From positions 62,001-126,000 of the forward strand of contig JAVJRG010000010.1 in NCBI GenBank assembly GCA_040218535.1: a DNA stretch of 64,000 nucleotides, given 5' to 3'. Numbering within the stretch: position 1 is the first letter of the stretch; each line of letters begins with the position of its first letter. A program made the position numbers and the translations under genes. Source of the DNA: Lacipirellulaceae bacterium. Lineage in GTDB: Bacteria; Planctomycetota; Planctomycetia; Pirellulales; Lacipirellulaceae. Below are positions 18,068-25,890 of this stretch, piece after piece. The notes below the pieces were generated by a model. The model did not search any database. It was not told where the DNA came from and saw only the letters and a list, made by a program, of their open reading frames with translations.

Positions 18068-18644
18068 CTCCCTCTCCCAGAATCATAAATTAGTTGTCTA
18101 CTGAGCAAAATAATATCCCACCAACAGCTGGGGGAGAGGGTCGGGGTGAGGGGGCGACTACGAGGTTTTTTCATGCCTAAGAGACAAAACCCAGTCACCA
18201 CACAGCGGGCTCGAGAACTGCGAGCCAGACAAACCAAAGCGGAATCATTGCTATGGCAAGTCCTGCGAGGCAGGCGTTTGTGCGGACTCAAATTCCGACG
18301 ACAGTTTCCAATTGAACCGTGGATCGTTGACTTCGCCTGCGTTGAGCATAAGTTGGTCGTGGAACTTGATGGTGGGTATCGCGACTACACTTACTAGCGC
18401 GATCTTGCTCGACAACAAAGTCTTGAATCAGCGGGGTGGCAGGTCTTGCGGTTTCACAATGAGGACGTGCTGGAAAACGTAGAATCGGTGGCAATCGCGA
18501 TCAAGCGTTTTTTGGGAATTGAAAGTGTTGGCGAGGGTTAAAGCCTACTTGTCTTCACCCCTCACCCCAGCCCTCTCCCCCCAAGTCTCTAATGAGTAGC
18601 GCTGACATTGAACACAAGCATTTCTACCGATTCGGGGGAGAGGG
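18068..18644. mobile_element. Candidate mobile cassette: DUF559 pseudogene between inverted palindromic ends
   Basis: Left inner end GGGGGAGAGGGTCGGGGTGAGGGG begins at 18130; the right end CCCCTCACCCCAGCCCTCTCCCC begins at 18558. They are inverted copies differing at two adjacent bases in the centre. Each end is extended outward by a hairpin: CTCCCTCTCCCAG at 18068-18080 pairs with 18128-18140, and CCCTCTCCCCC at 18571-18581 pairs with GGGGGAGAGGG at 18634-18644. The DUF559 frame fills the interior. A solo end-like hairpin is at 34592-34629. I see no target-site duplication. Confidence 0.55.
18173..18541 (+). pseudogene. DUF559 (Vsr-like endonuclease fold) gene with an in-frame amber stop
   Basis: The frame from ATG at 18173 reads a typical DUF559 protein: RARELRARQTKAESLLW, LRGRRLCGLKFRRQFP, IVDFACVEHKLVVELDGG. 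At codon 75 (18395-18397) a TAG interrupts it, then the same frame continues with RDLARQQSLESAGWQVLRFH to TAA at 18539-18541. Both halves belong to one domain of about 122 residues, so this is a broken copy unless TAG is read through or is a sequence error. DUF559 is related to very-short-patch repair and restriction-type nucleases (PD-(D/E)xK-like); the VDFAC and VELDGG segments carry the acidic residues. It is bracketed by inverted palindromic repeats. Confidence 0.8.
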
Positions 18645-18681
18645 AGCGTAGAGTGCGTCTCCCTGCCCGAACACCGATGCC

Positions 18682-19905
18682 TCACCCCTGCACAATATGC
18701 GCCCCCCGCGCAGGCTTTGTCACAAACGGCGTCGCCTCGATGCCGGTTTCTTTTTGATAGCCTTGGCAAATCTTATCGGCGATCTCGCGTTCTTGGCCGG
18801 CTCGGACGAGTGACACCGTGCAGCCGCCGAAGCCGCCGCCGGTCATGCGGCTGCCGATGACGCCGCCTTGGGTGCCGACTTTTTGGGCCTCAGCCACCAG
18901 CACGTCAAGTTCAGGGCAACTCACTTCGTAGTCGGTCCGTAGCGATGCGTGGCTGGCGTACATCAATTCGCCGACGGTGTCCCAATCGCCAGCACGCAGG
19001 GCCTCAGCGGCCTTCAAAGTGCGCTCGATCTCGCTCACCACATGACGGGCACGACGGTAGAGAATCGGTTCGAGCTTCTCCGCTTCGCAATCGAGCTTAT
19101 CGAGCGAAATGTCACGAAGGGCCGTAATACCCAAAGTCTTCACAGCCGCTTCGCACTGGCTGCGTCGCTCCGCGTATTCGCCGCCAGTAAGCTCATGCTT
19201 CACGTTGGTGTTGATGATCAATACGGCCACGTTGGGATCATCCAGCGGCACCAACTCGGCGGTCTCCGTGCGACAATCAATTAAGAGCAGCTTCCCTTGC
19301 TCGCCCAGCGCGGAACTAAACTGGTCCATGATCCCACACGGAACATTCGCATAGTCGTGTTCCGCTTTCTGGCTAATCCGTGCTTTCTCAACCGGATCGA
19401 GCCGCTGCCCGGTGACCGCTTCGATCATTGTTGCCGTCGCGACTTCCAAAGCGGCACTACTGGAAAGCCCGCCACCGAGCGGCACCTTGGAATCGACCGC
19501 CAGATTCAAACCGCCGGTATCCATTCCTTTCTCAGCGCAGCCCGCGAAGACGCCACGGAGGTAGCTCGTCCAAGAGAATTCTTCAGGTTTGAGATCGTCG
19601 AGCGAAAACTCCTCCGTTTCTCCCAGCAAGGTGCTGTGGACGCGCACCTGTCTCGTGCCTTCCTGCTTCGGCCTTCCCCCAGCGATCACGACGTACCGCT
19701 CGATGGCCAGCGGAAAGACGAACCCCGCGTTGTAATCGGTATGTTCGCCAATCAGGTTCACCCGCCCTGGTGCCGCCACAACCCAGGTGGGCGGCACGTC
19801 GAAGGTCCGCTCGTAGTCGGCCTTCACGCTAGCGACATGCTCGCCGAACGACGGGGTCTCGAATTCGGATTCCTGCGGCTGGTCGGGAATAATAGAGTTG
19901 GCCAT
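18682..19905 (-). CDS. galK: Galactokinase
   Basis: GHMP-family kinase that phosphorylates galactose at C1 with ATP, the first committed step of the Leloir pathway in the cytoplasm. Visible motifs are the galactokinase signature GRVNLIGEHTDYN (about 47-59), the ATP loop PLGGGLSSSAALEVA and the C-terminal GSRMTGGGFGGCTVSLV. Length is 407 aa from ATG at 19905, chosen for AGGAAATCCT just upstream; an in-frame TTG at 19944 adds 13 residues without a better site. galT and galE are not in the window. Confidence 0.96.
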   Translation of the reverse strand: MANSIIPDQPQESEFETPSFGEHVASVKADYERTFDVPPTWVVAAPGRVNLIGEHTDYNAGFVFPLAIERYVVIAGGRPKQEGTRQVRVHSTLLGETEEFSLDDLKPEEFSWTSYLRGVFAGCAEKGMDTGGLNLAVDSKVPLGGGLSSSAALEVATATMIEAVTGQRLDPVEKARISQKAEHDYANVPCGIMDQFSSALGEQGKLLLIDCRTETAELVPLDDPNVAVLIINTNVKHELTGGEYAERRSQCEAAVKTLGITALRDISLDKLDCEAEKLEPILYRRARHVVSEIERTLKAAEALRAGDWDTVGELMYASHASLRTDYEVSCPELDVLVAEAQKVGTQGGVIGSRMTGGGFGGCTVSLVRAGQEREIADKICQGYQKETGIEATPFVTKPARGAHIVQG

Positions 19906-20122
19906 AGGATTTCCTAGGCTGGGAGAAGAGACGGGAACGCCCAAGGCGACAAGCTACCAATCGTAATGCACTTACCCGCGGTTGCGAAGGCTCGCCCCGA
20001 TACGAGGACTTGCCCACAGCGTTTTTCGCTGATATTATCTAGGATTCTCGAAATCGCACGATCCGCGGCAGTGTCACCCCATTGCCCCACAGATAGCAAG
20101 AAAGCCTGAGAGGACCGATACC

Positions 20123-20377
20123 ATGCAAGCTGACATCCATCCCGAGTACTACGACACCCAAGTCACTTGCGGTTGCGGCAACACTTTTCAGACACGTAGC
20201 ACTCGGCAAGAGCTGAAGGTCGATATTTGCAACGCTTGTCATCCGTTCTATACGGGCAAGCTCAAGTTCGTCGATACTGCTGGCCGCATCGAAAAGTTTA
20301 AGAACAAGTTCTCCAAGTCGGGCTACGCAAGTCTCAAGCGTGGCAAGAAGGGTGCCGAAGCAGCAGAATCTAAGTAG
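20123..20377 (+). CDS. rpmE: 50S ribosomal protein bL31, zinc-binding form
   Basis: An 84-residue protein with the bL31 pattern [20 protein letters not shown], then [20 protein letters not shown]. The CxC and CxxC pairs mark the zinc-containing type. The C-terminus is extended with a basic then acidic tail ([15 protein letters not shown]). A strong Rho-independent terminator follows 27 bp after the stop, so it ends its own transcript. prfA lies downstream on the same strand; rpmE-prfA-prmC order is common in bacteria. Confidence 0.97.
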   Translation: MQADIHPEYYDTQVTCGCGNTFQTRSTRQELKVDICNACHPFYTGKLKFVDTAGRIEKFKNKFSKSGYASLKRGKKGAEAAESK

Positions 20378-20403
20378 CTTGACCCAATCGAAGATTTCAC
20401 CAG

Positions 20404-20428
20404 CCCCTAGCGCAAGCTAGGGGTTTTT
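20404..20428 (+). terminator. Rho-independent terminator after rpmE
   Basis: Perfect 8-bp stem CCCCTAGC (20404-20411) and GCTAGGGG (20416-20423) with GCAA loop, followed by TTTTT. A related motif in inverted orientation is at 20464-20483 (18 of 20 bases matching after reverse complement). Confidence 0.9.
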
Positions 20429-20524
20429 GCATTCTCAGTAAGCAACACTGTCGATGAAGCAAACCCCAGGCTTGCGCCAGGGGCTAATTCAAATCAGAAG
20501 CGAATTAAACGAAGCGAAACACCT

Positions 20525-21601
20525 ATGCGAGATATGCTGGAACAGAAGCTCGCCCGCTTCGAGGAACTGGAGAAGTCGCTCGTCGATCAGGAAGTTCTCT
20601 CGGACTCCAACAAGCTCGCTGCCGTGGCTCGCGAGCATGGTTCACTGGCGAAGCTCGCCGGGAAGTATCGCAACTTCAAAGAGCTGGCTGACGAGATTCA
20701 CGAAACCCGTGAAATGGCCGAGGGCGAGGACGCGGAAATGCGCGAGCTAGCCGAGACGGAACTTGAAAGCCTCATCGAGAAAAGGGAAGCCATCTGGAGC
20801 GAGTTGCTCGACATGACTATCGGTGGCGAAGACGCCAATCGAACGCGCTGCGTCATGGAAATCCGCGGCGGCACGGGCGGCGACGAAGCGGCACTGTTTG
20901 CACGCGACCTTTATGAAATGTACAAGCGGCACGGCGAATCGAAGGGCTGGAAGTTTGAGATCCTCGATCATAGCCCGACGGAACTGGGCGGCTTCAAAGA
21001 AATCTCGCTCGCCGTCGAAGGAGAAGGAGTCTACCGCGAACTGCAATACGAGAGCGGCGGCCACCGTGTACAGCGCGTTCCGCAAACAGAGACTCAGGGC
21101 CGCATCCACACTTCAGCTGCAACGGTGGCGGTGATGCCGGAGCCTGAGGACGTGGAAATCGAACTCTCGCAGGACGACTATCGCATCGATAAGTTCCACG
21201 CCAGCGGCCCCGGCGGGCAGCATGTGAACAAGACCGAATCCGCCATCCGTCTAACGCATCACGAGACGGGTATTCAAGTGCAATGCCAAGACGAGAAGAG
21301 CCAACACAAGAACTTGGCCAAGGCCCTGCGTGTCCTGAAATCACGGCTCTACGACGCTCGCCGCGAAGAGGAAGATAAGAAACGAGCCGATCAAAGACAG
21401 ACGCTCATCGGTTCAGGCGATCGCAGCCAGCGGATTCGGACCTATAACTTTCCGGACAACCGCGTGACCGATCATCGCATTGGGTTCACGGTCCACAAGC
21501 TCGACCAGATTCTCGCTGGCAACATGCAGATGGTGACCGACGCGCTGATCGACTACGACCGCCAAAAGCTCCGCGACGCCTTCGCCGGCAACGAGGACTG
21601 A
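20525..21601 (+). CDS. prfA: Peptide chain release factor 1
   Basis: RF1 recognises UAA and UAG and triggers peptidyl-tRNA hydrolysis on the ribosome. The GGQ motif lies in [15 protein letters not shown] (Gln232). The codon-recognition loop reads RVPQTE, matching the PxT type of RF1 rather than the SPF of RF2. Length of 358 aa is standard. It has a coiled N-terminal domain and the conserved [14 protein letters not shown] segment. Start ATG at 20525 follows a weak GAAGCGAAA. prmC, which methylates this Gln, starts 5 nt after the stop, so they are co-transcribed. Confidence 0.97.
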   Translation: MRDMLEQKLARFEELEKSLVDQEVLSDSNKLAAVAREHGSLAKLAGKYRNFKELADEIHETREMAEGEDAEMRELAETELESLIEKREAIWSELLDMTIGGEDANRTRCVMEIRGGTGGDEAALFARDLYEMYKRHGESKGWKFEILDHSPTELGGFKEISLAVEGEGVYRELQYESGGHRVQRVPQTETQGRIHTSAATVAVMPEPEDVEIELSQDDYRIDKFHASGPGGQHVNKTESAIRLTHHETGIQVQCQDEKSQHKNLAKALRVLKSRLYDARREEEDKKRADQRQTLIGSGDRSQRIRTYNFPDNRVTDHRIGFTVHKLDQILAGNMQMVTDALIDYDRQKLRDAFAGNED

Positions 21602-21606
21602 TCGGC

Positions 21607-22503
21607 ATGTCGGAAGATGCCTGGACCATTGGACGGTTGCTCAACTGGACGACCGACTTCTTGAAGGAAAAAGGCGTCGAAAGCCCTCGTCTTGAAGCGG
21701 AAGTCCTCCTCGCCCACGCCCGCGGCAGCCAGCGGATTGAGCTGTATACGGCGTTTGAAGAACCAGCCTCCGATGAGTTGCGAGACAAGTTTCGAGCACT
21801 CGTGAAGGATCGCGCCGCCGGAAAGCCGGTTGCCTACTTGGTTGGTGAAAAGGAGTTCTATTCGCTGCCGTTCTATGTGACGTCGGACGTCTTGATTCCA
21901 AGGCCCGAGACGGAGGAAATGGTCGTTCGTGCGTTGGACCTCGCGAAGGAATCAAATAAACAAGAATTGGCGATCGCCGACGTAGGCACGGGCAGTGGGA
22001 TACTGGCCATCTGTCTCGCCAAGCACCTTCCAGCGGCAACGGTCACCGCCATTGATGTGAGTCCGAAGGCACTCGAGGTTGCTTCGCGGAATGCTGAGCG
22101 TCATGGCGTTCAAGAACGCATTCAATTCGTTGAAAGCGATCTATTCTCGCAGATTGAACCTTCGACAAAGTTTGATCTGATCGTCAGCAATCCTCCTTAT
22201 GTGAAGTCTTCCGAGTTGGCAGATCTCGCTGTTGATGTTCGTGACTTTGAGCCGACGCTCGCTCTCGACGGAGGAGAGCAGGGCACCGACGTGATCACAC
22301 GTCTGGTCGAACAGTCAGCGAGTCGCTTGAACCCGGGGGGCTGGCTACTCATGGAAATCGGCCCCAGCACGGTCGAAGCGACGGAACAACTCGTCGCAGC
22401 AAAACTCGACTTAACGCTACAGCCGACGCTCACCGATGCCGCCAACCTTCCTCGCATTGTTCAGGCGCGTTATCTTTCCAGAGAGGGCGACACAACATCA
22501 TGA
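21607..22503 (+). CDS. prmC: Release factor glutamine methyltransferase
   Basis: Class I SAM methyltransferase that N5-methylates the GGQ glutamine of release factors. Motifs: helical N-terminal domain, SAM loop DVGTGSGILAI (125-135), AIDVSPKALEVA, and the substrate motif SNPPY (194-198). Length of 298 aa fits. It lies 5 nt behind prfA, and its stop overlaps the start of the next gene as ATGA, so it is in the middle of a tightly coupled three-gene unit. Confidence 0.97.
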   Translation: MSEDAWTIGRLLNWTTDFLKEKGVESPRLEAEVLLAHARGSQRIELYTAFEEPASDELRDKFRALVKDRAAGKPVAYLVGEKEFYSLPFYVTSDVLIPRPETEEMVVRALDLAKESNKQELAIADVGTGSGILAICLAKHLPAATVTAIDVSPKALEVASRNAERHGVQERIQFVESDLFSQIEPSTKFDLIVSNPPYVKSSELADLAVDVRDFEPTLALDGGEQGTDVITRLVEQSASRLNPGGWLLMEIGPSTVEATEQLVAAKLDLTLQPTLTDAANLPRIVQARYLSREGDTTS

Positions 22504-23276
22504 ATACTTCCCTCCGCTGGCTGTCGCTTGTGATGCTTGATCGTCCGGAACTGCCGGAAATCGAGGCCTTTGGTCGAGCCTTTCAATCTCAGGCGACAAC
22601 TGATCAGGAACTTCAAGTCGGGCAATCGGGAGATCGGTTGCTGACTTGCACGCTAGGAGATTTCACCGCAGCGATTACGCTCGTTGACCAGCCGGTTCCC
22701 TGGGAGCAACTCGAAGGTCCTTGTGAAACGGCCTGGTATTGGCCAACCGCTGCTGATGAACTTCGCAACCATCAGGCACACCTACTCGTTACGTTAATTG
22801 ACGAGGGTGGCCGCTCGATCGAGAAGAGCACCGTGCTGACTCAGTTGGCCGCTGCTGCCGTCACTGCTTGTGAAAGCGTGCGTGGAGTTTTTTGGGGCCC
22901 TGGTCGACTCGTGCATCCACGGGACGGTTTTTTAGGCCAAGCGGAGCAAATGGACGCAGAGAATCTGCCTCTCTTTCTGTGGATTGATTTTCGAGTGGAA
23001 CAAGTCAGCAACGAAACTTGCCGGCTCTACACCACTGGGCTTGAAGCGTTGGGGCAAACGGAGATTGAAGTCGAGTCGTACTCCGGCACTCCCCAAGAAC
23101 TCCTTGAGCACGCCTATAACATCGCTCATTACTTGCTCATCGGCAGCAAAGCGGTCGAAGACACCCACATCATTGGGCTGACCGACGAACTGCAGGCGGT
23201 TGTCTCACGCGGGCCCTCCTTCCTTGATCCCGAGCTGGAGGTGCTGCAACTAGGCCTCGAATCGACGAGCGAATAA
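22500..23276 (+). CDS. DUF4261 domain-containing protein (258 aa)
   Basis: The layout matches DUF4261 proteins: LVMLDRPELPEIEAFGRAF at the start, a central AHLLVTLIDEGG strand and FWGPGRLVHPRDGFL, ending with a helical region and VVSRGPSFLDPELEVLQL. No signal peptide or membrane helix, so it is probably cytoplasmic. No function is known for the family to my knowledge. The 4-nt ATGA overlap with prmC indicates translational coupling; whether it takes part in release-factor biology is unknown. Confidence 0.75.
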   Translation: MNTSLRWLSLVMLDRPELPEIEAFGRAFQSQATTDQELQVGQSGDRLLTCTLGDFTAAITLVDQPVPWEQLEGPCETAWYWPTAADELRNHQAHLLVTLIDEGGRSIEKSTVLTQLAAAAVTACESVRGVFWGPGRLVHPRDGFLGQAEQMDAENLPLFLWIDFRVEQVSNETCRLYTTGLEALGQTEIEVESYSGTPQELLEHAYNIAHYLLIGSKAVEDTHIIGLTDELQAVVSRGPSFLDPELEVLQLGLESTSE

Positions 23277-23303
23277 GTAGCCATCCCGACAGGTCGGGAC
23301 AAG

Positions 23304-23431
23304 GATGACACGGATCTTTTGTAGATTGGGCACTCTTGCTCGATGTTTTGAGCTGTCTGCGAACTCTTTAAATTCTGGAAGGTTTAGAATGACGGCCAAG
23401 AGTGACCATCCTGCCATCAATCCGTGTCATC
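23304..23431. repeat. Palindromic repeat with ATCCGTGTCATC arms
   Basis: Perfect 12-bp arms GATGACACGGAT (23304-23315) and ATCCGTGTCATC (23420-23431) enclose a second pair CACTCTT (23331-23337) and AAGAGTG (23398-23404). A short hairpin TCCCGAC-AG-GTCGGGA (23284-23299) lies just before it. It sits between convergent genes and may end transcripts from both sides. Confidence 0.7.
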
Positions 23432-23457
23432 CGTGAAATCCGTGGCCAAAACTTAAG

Positions 23458-24471
23458 CTAGTCATTCTCTAGTTGCTCACCTCGATAGATGCTTTGCCGC
23501 AGGAGATTCCGATTACTTGTAAAAGGCCCGCTGGTGGTGTCTTCTTCTAGCACGCTGATCATCATTTGGATTTTCGCGTCGGTATCGTCGGCGTAGTGAA
23601 CCAGTAATGCTTCAGGAGTCATCGGCGGCTTGGGTGCGCCCCACTCGGGGAGGCGTTGGTGGGCGACGATGATGTGTTCCAGTCGCAGTAGCTTCTCGGC
23701 ATCGACGGTTTCGCCCTCTTCGGCTTGAGTTTCGGCTGCTTCACGCAGAATGTCTCGCCCTTGCAGCATGTGTCCGATAAGTGTGCCCTCAGGCGTGTAT
23801 TCAGCGCCAATCGGCGTGGCTTTTAGCTCGCGTAGTTTACCGATGTCGTGCAACACGCCGCCGACAATCACCAAGTCGGTATCCAACGGCGGAAGTAAGT
23901 CAGGAAACATCTTCGCGTACTTTTCCGCCAGATGAACACAGGTCTTGGTGACGCTCAGCACATGCTCAAGAAACCCGCCGGCATAGGCGTGGTGATTGCG
24001 TGTGGCGGCTGGTAGACGCAGGAGTGTTTCGCGGTTCTCGTTAAGAATTGCGAGGGTCAATTCGGCGAGCGGTTCATCACCGACCTTCTCCTCGACAATC
24101 TCCACGAGCGAATCGAACAGTTCTTCCGGATCAATGCGCGAACGGGGCAAGCACATCGAAGGATCGAAGCCTTCCTCCTTGTCGGCTTCCGTCACGGGTC
24201 GAATCTTACGAATCTCGAGCTGTGGCCCAAAACTTGTTTCACGAAGTTTCGCCCGAAGCTTGTAGAACTCGCCCACCTCCCACTCATCACGACACTGCTC
24301 AGCCAGAGGAACGTCATTCCAGACAGGAAAGCTCACTTCCCGTTCCGCATCTCGGAATGCGACGCGGTGGTAAGGTTTGCCATCCTTCGTCGTGAGCGGC
24401 TCCTTCGCAGAGAGCAGGGCAAAGAAGTCGCCTTCTTCGTTGTTTTCGAGTTCGGAAAGTTTCGTAAGCAT
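23458..24471 (-). CDS. YhaM-type 3'-5' exoribonuclease, OB-fold plus HD domain (337 aa)
   Basis: An N-terminal OB-like domain (ALLSAKEPLTTKDGKPYHRV, about 20-95) is joined to an HD phosphohydrolase domain. The metal ligands appear in GGFLEHVLSVTK and GGVLHDIGKL, with later His residues in IGHMLQGRD and EHIIVAHQ. This is the YhaM/CBF1 arrangement, in which the enzyme degrades RNA or single-stranded DNA from the 3' end. Length is close to the usual 310-330. Start ATG at 24471. Monocistronic. Confidence 0.85.
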   Translation of the reverse strand: MLTKLSELENNEEGDFFALLSAKEPLTTKDGKPYHRVAFRDAEREVSFPVWNDVPLAEQCRDEWEVGEFYKLRAKLRETSFGPQLEIRKIRPVTEADKEEGFDPSMCLPRSRIDPEELFDSLVEIVEEKVGDEPLAELTLAILNENRETLLRLPAATRNHHAYAGGFLEHVLSVTKTCVHLAEKYAKMFPDLLPPLDTDLVIVGGVLHDIGKLRELKATPIGAEYTPEGTLIGHMLQGRDILREAAETQAEEGETVDAEKLLRLEHIIVAHQRLPEWGAPKPPMTPEALLVHYADDTDAKIQMMISVLEEDTTSGPFTSNRNLLRQSIYRGEQLEND

Positions 24472-24553
24472 GTGGTTATCGCTTAGAAGATAATTCTGTG
24501 TGTCTTCGTTGCCTAGACTGTGCCTTTCATAGGTCGCTTCCTATTGAGATTCA

Positions 24554-24626
24554 CTAGCCCGCGAGCTACGCCTTGCATGGAACGCCTTCGAGCGGTTCTC
24601 CGCGCGAGGCGTAGCTCGTGGGCTAG
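24554..24626. repeat. Palindromic repeat with CTAGCCCGCGAGCTACGCC arms
   Basis: Left arm 24554-24572 and right arm 24608-24626 are inverted copies of 19 nt with one mismatch. The spacer is 35 nt. Confidence 0.8.
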
Positions 24627-24653
24627 ATAATGCTGCCACAGAGTTTTGCTTTT

Positions 24654-24696
24654 TGCTCAACACGTTTTTCCTGAGCAAAACCTCAGTTGTTGAGCA
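24654..24696. other. Bipartite hairpin upstream of YcxB-like gene region
   Basis: TGCTCAACA (24654-24662) pairs with TGTTGAGCA (24688-24696), and CTGAG/CTCAG inside forms a second stem with a CAAAAC loop. It may be a small structured RNA or a binding site for a dimeric regulator. Confidence 0.4.
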
Positions 24697-24803
24697 CAGC
24701 CACAATTGCGTTTCAGGCTTCGATTTCCGTGTTTTTTCTAAAAATCCGTCGCGAGAGCTCGTGAGTTTTGCCAAGCAAAAGTCTGCAAGCAATCATTCTT
24801 CTC

Positions 24804-24877
24804 GTCAACGAATCGCACGAATGTCACGAATTCTCGTAGGGGCTTTTCGAGAAACCCTATTCGTGCAATTCATTGAC
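24804..24877. repeat. Palindromic repeat, GTCAACGAATxxCACGAAT family, left copy
   Basis: Left arm begins at 24804 (GTCAACGAATCGCACGAATG). The right arm ends at 24877 (ATTCGTGCAATTCATTGAC) and is shorter and more diverged than in the copy at 25799-25870. The two copies flank the YcxB-like gene. Confidence 0.7.
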
Positions 24878-25019
24878 CAAAATAGCAGCTCACTGATTCT
24901 ACCTGAGTCGCTGGCTCGAATTCTACTGAAAACTGTTGTTCGAGGACACAGACTTCGGAATCTAGTTGCACGATGATGAGTGAACCTGCATTAATTCAGC
25001 GATGGCTGGATGTCGCAGA

Positions 25020-25562
25020 TCACGGGGTCTGATTTCTCGAAGGAGAATTTGGTGAAGTGTTGTTTGAGGGAGTGCAGTAACTCGAAACTTCCTTGATAAA
25101 ACTATTGAACGCATCTCGGCTCTCAAAAGCGTGAGATGGTATCGTTGTGATGTGTTTTCCTCCCAAGAGAAAGACCTGATCGTCGTCATGGTCAACCTCT
25201 TGTAGTGTAGACCACGGATAGAATTCCTCCCAATCATCCGTCAAGACGTTGAACCCCTGATCGTCGAGTGAAATCCGATACAACCCGCTGTCCTCGTTTT
25301 GGAGTTTTAGCTCGATAATCCGTGCACGGCGAAACCAGTAGAAAAACGGCTGCATGGCAGGCGGTAAGAGGCTAATGTACAGGAAAGGATCGGGCCCCCA
25401 CAGGGACTCCAGGAGCCAGTAGATGGCGATGACAGCTATCCAACTAATAGCGATGCTTTTGAGAAGATCAGACAGGTCGTAACGACCGGCCATCCACAGG
25501 CTGATCGCCCTGTGGTCCTTATCGGATCGTCGAAACTCGATGGTCTTCGCTAGGTGTGACAT
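25020..25562 (-). CDS. YcxB-like membrane protein (180 aa)
   Basis: Two hydrophobic segments (about 39-52, AISWIAVIAIYWLL, and 59-76, PFLYISLLPPAMQPFFYW) are followed by a soluble domain. That domain contains LYRISLDDQGFNVLTDD, YPWSTLQEVDHDDDQVFLL and a closing AFESRDAFNSFI. This is the YcxB-like C-terminal pattern. The role of the family is unknown. The C-terminus ends in a Ser/Asn/Pro-rich tail. ATG at 25562. It stands alone, between two copies of one palindromic repeat. Confidence 0.65.
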   Translation of the reverse strand: MSHLAKTIEFRRSDKDHRAISLWMAGRYDLSDLLKSIAISWIAVIAIYWLLESLWGPDPFLYISLLPPAMQPFFYWFRRARIIELKLQNEDSGLYRISLDDQGFNVLTDDWEEFYPWSTLQEVDHDDDQVFLLGGKHITTIPSHAFESRDAFNSFIKEVSSYCTPSNNTSPNSPSRNQTP

Positions 25563-25890
25563 GAGGCTACCCCATGTTACGCGTCCAGTCGCTTTTCCTC
25601 GCCTTGGGCGAAGCCTGAGCTACGTTTTGCAGCGTTTTCGAGGTAGTACTGGGGTGACGGTTCTGCTGTCATGTCAACGGAATCGGTACAAATCAAGCCC
25701 GCTGGGCTTGCTCGCTAAGCCTGGTCACGGCGAGCAATTAGGCAGCCGGCTCGACCGCCAGTTTAAGACCAGAGCTTTGGCAACGGTTGCTCTGTTTCGT
25801 CAACGAATTGCACGAATCACACGAATGTTTGTTGCGCAAGGAATTCGTGAGATTCGTGAAATTCGTTGACAATAATCTACCGTAGCGCCC
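25563..25890. other. Intergenic region with palindromic repeat
   Basis: About 330 bp. Apart from the repeat at 25799-25870 and the upstream region of the YcxB-like gene, I see no gene or conserved site. Confidence 0.55.
25799..25870. repeat. Palindromic repeat, GTCAACGAATxxCACGAAT family, right copy
   Basis: 28-nt arms at 25799-25826 and 25843-25870 match at 26 positions after reverse complement, with a 16-nt loop. Better preserved than the copy at 24804. Confidence 0.85.

Larger units (their letters stand above)
24472..25019. other. Repeat-rich intergenic region
   Basis: About 550 bp without a credible gene. It holds three palindromic structures listed separately (24554-24626, 24654-24696, 24804-24877). 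The short frames I could trace have no family resemblance and follow the repeats. Confidence 0.6.
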
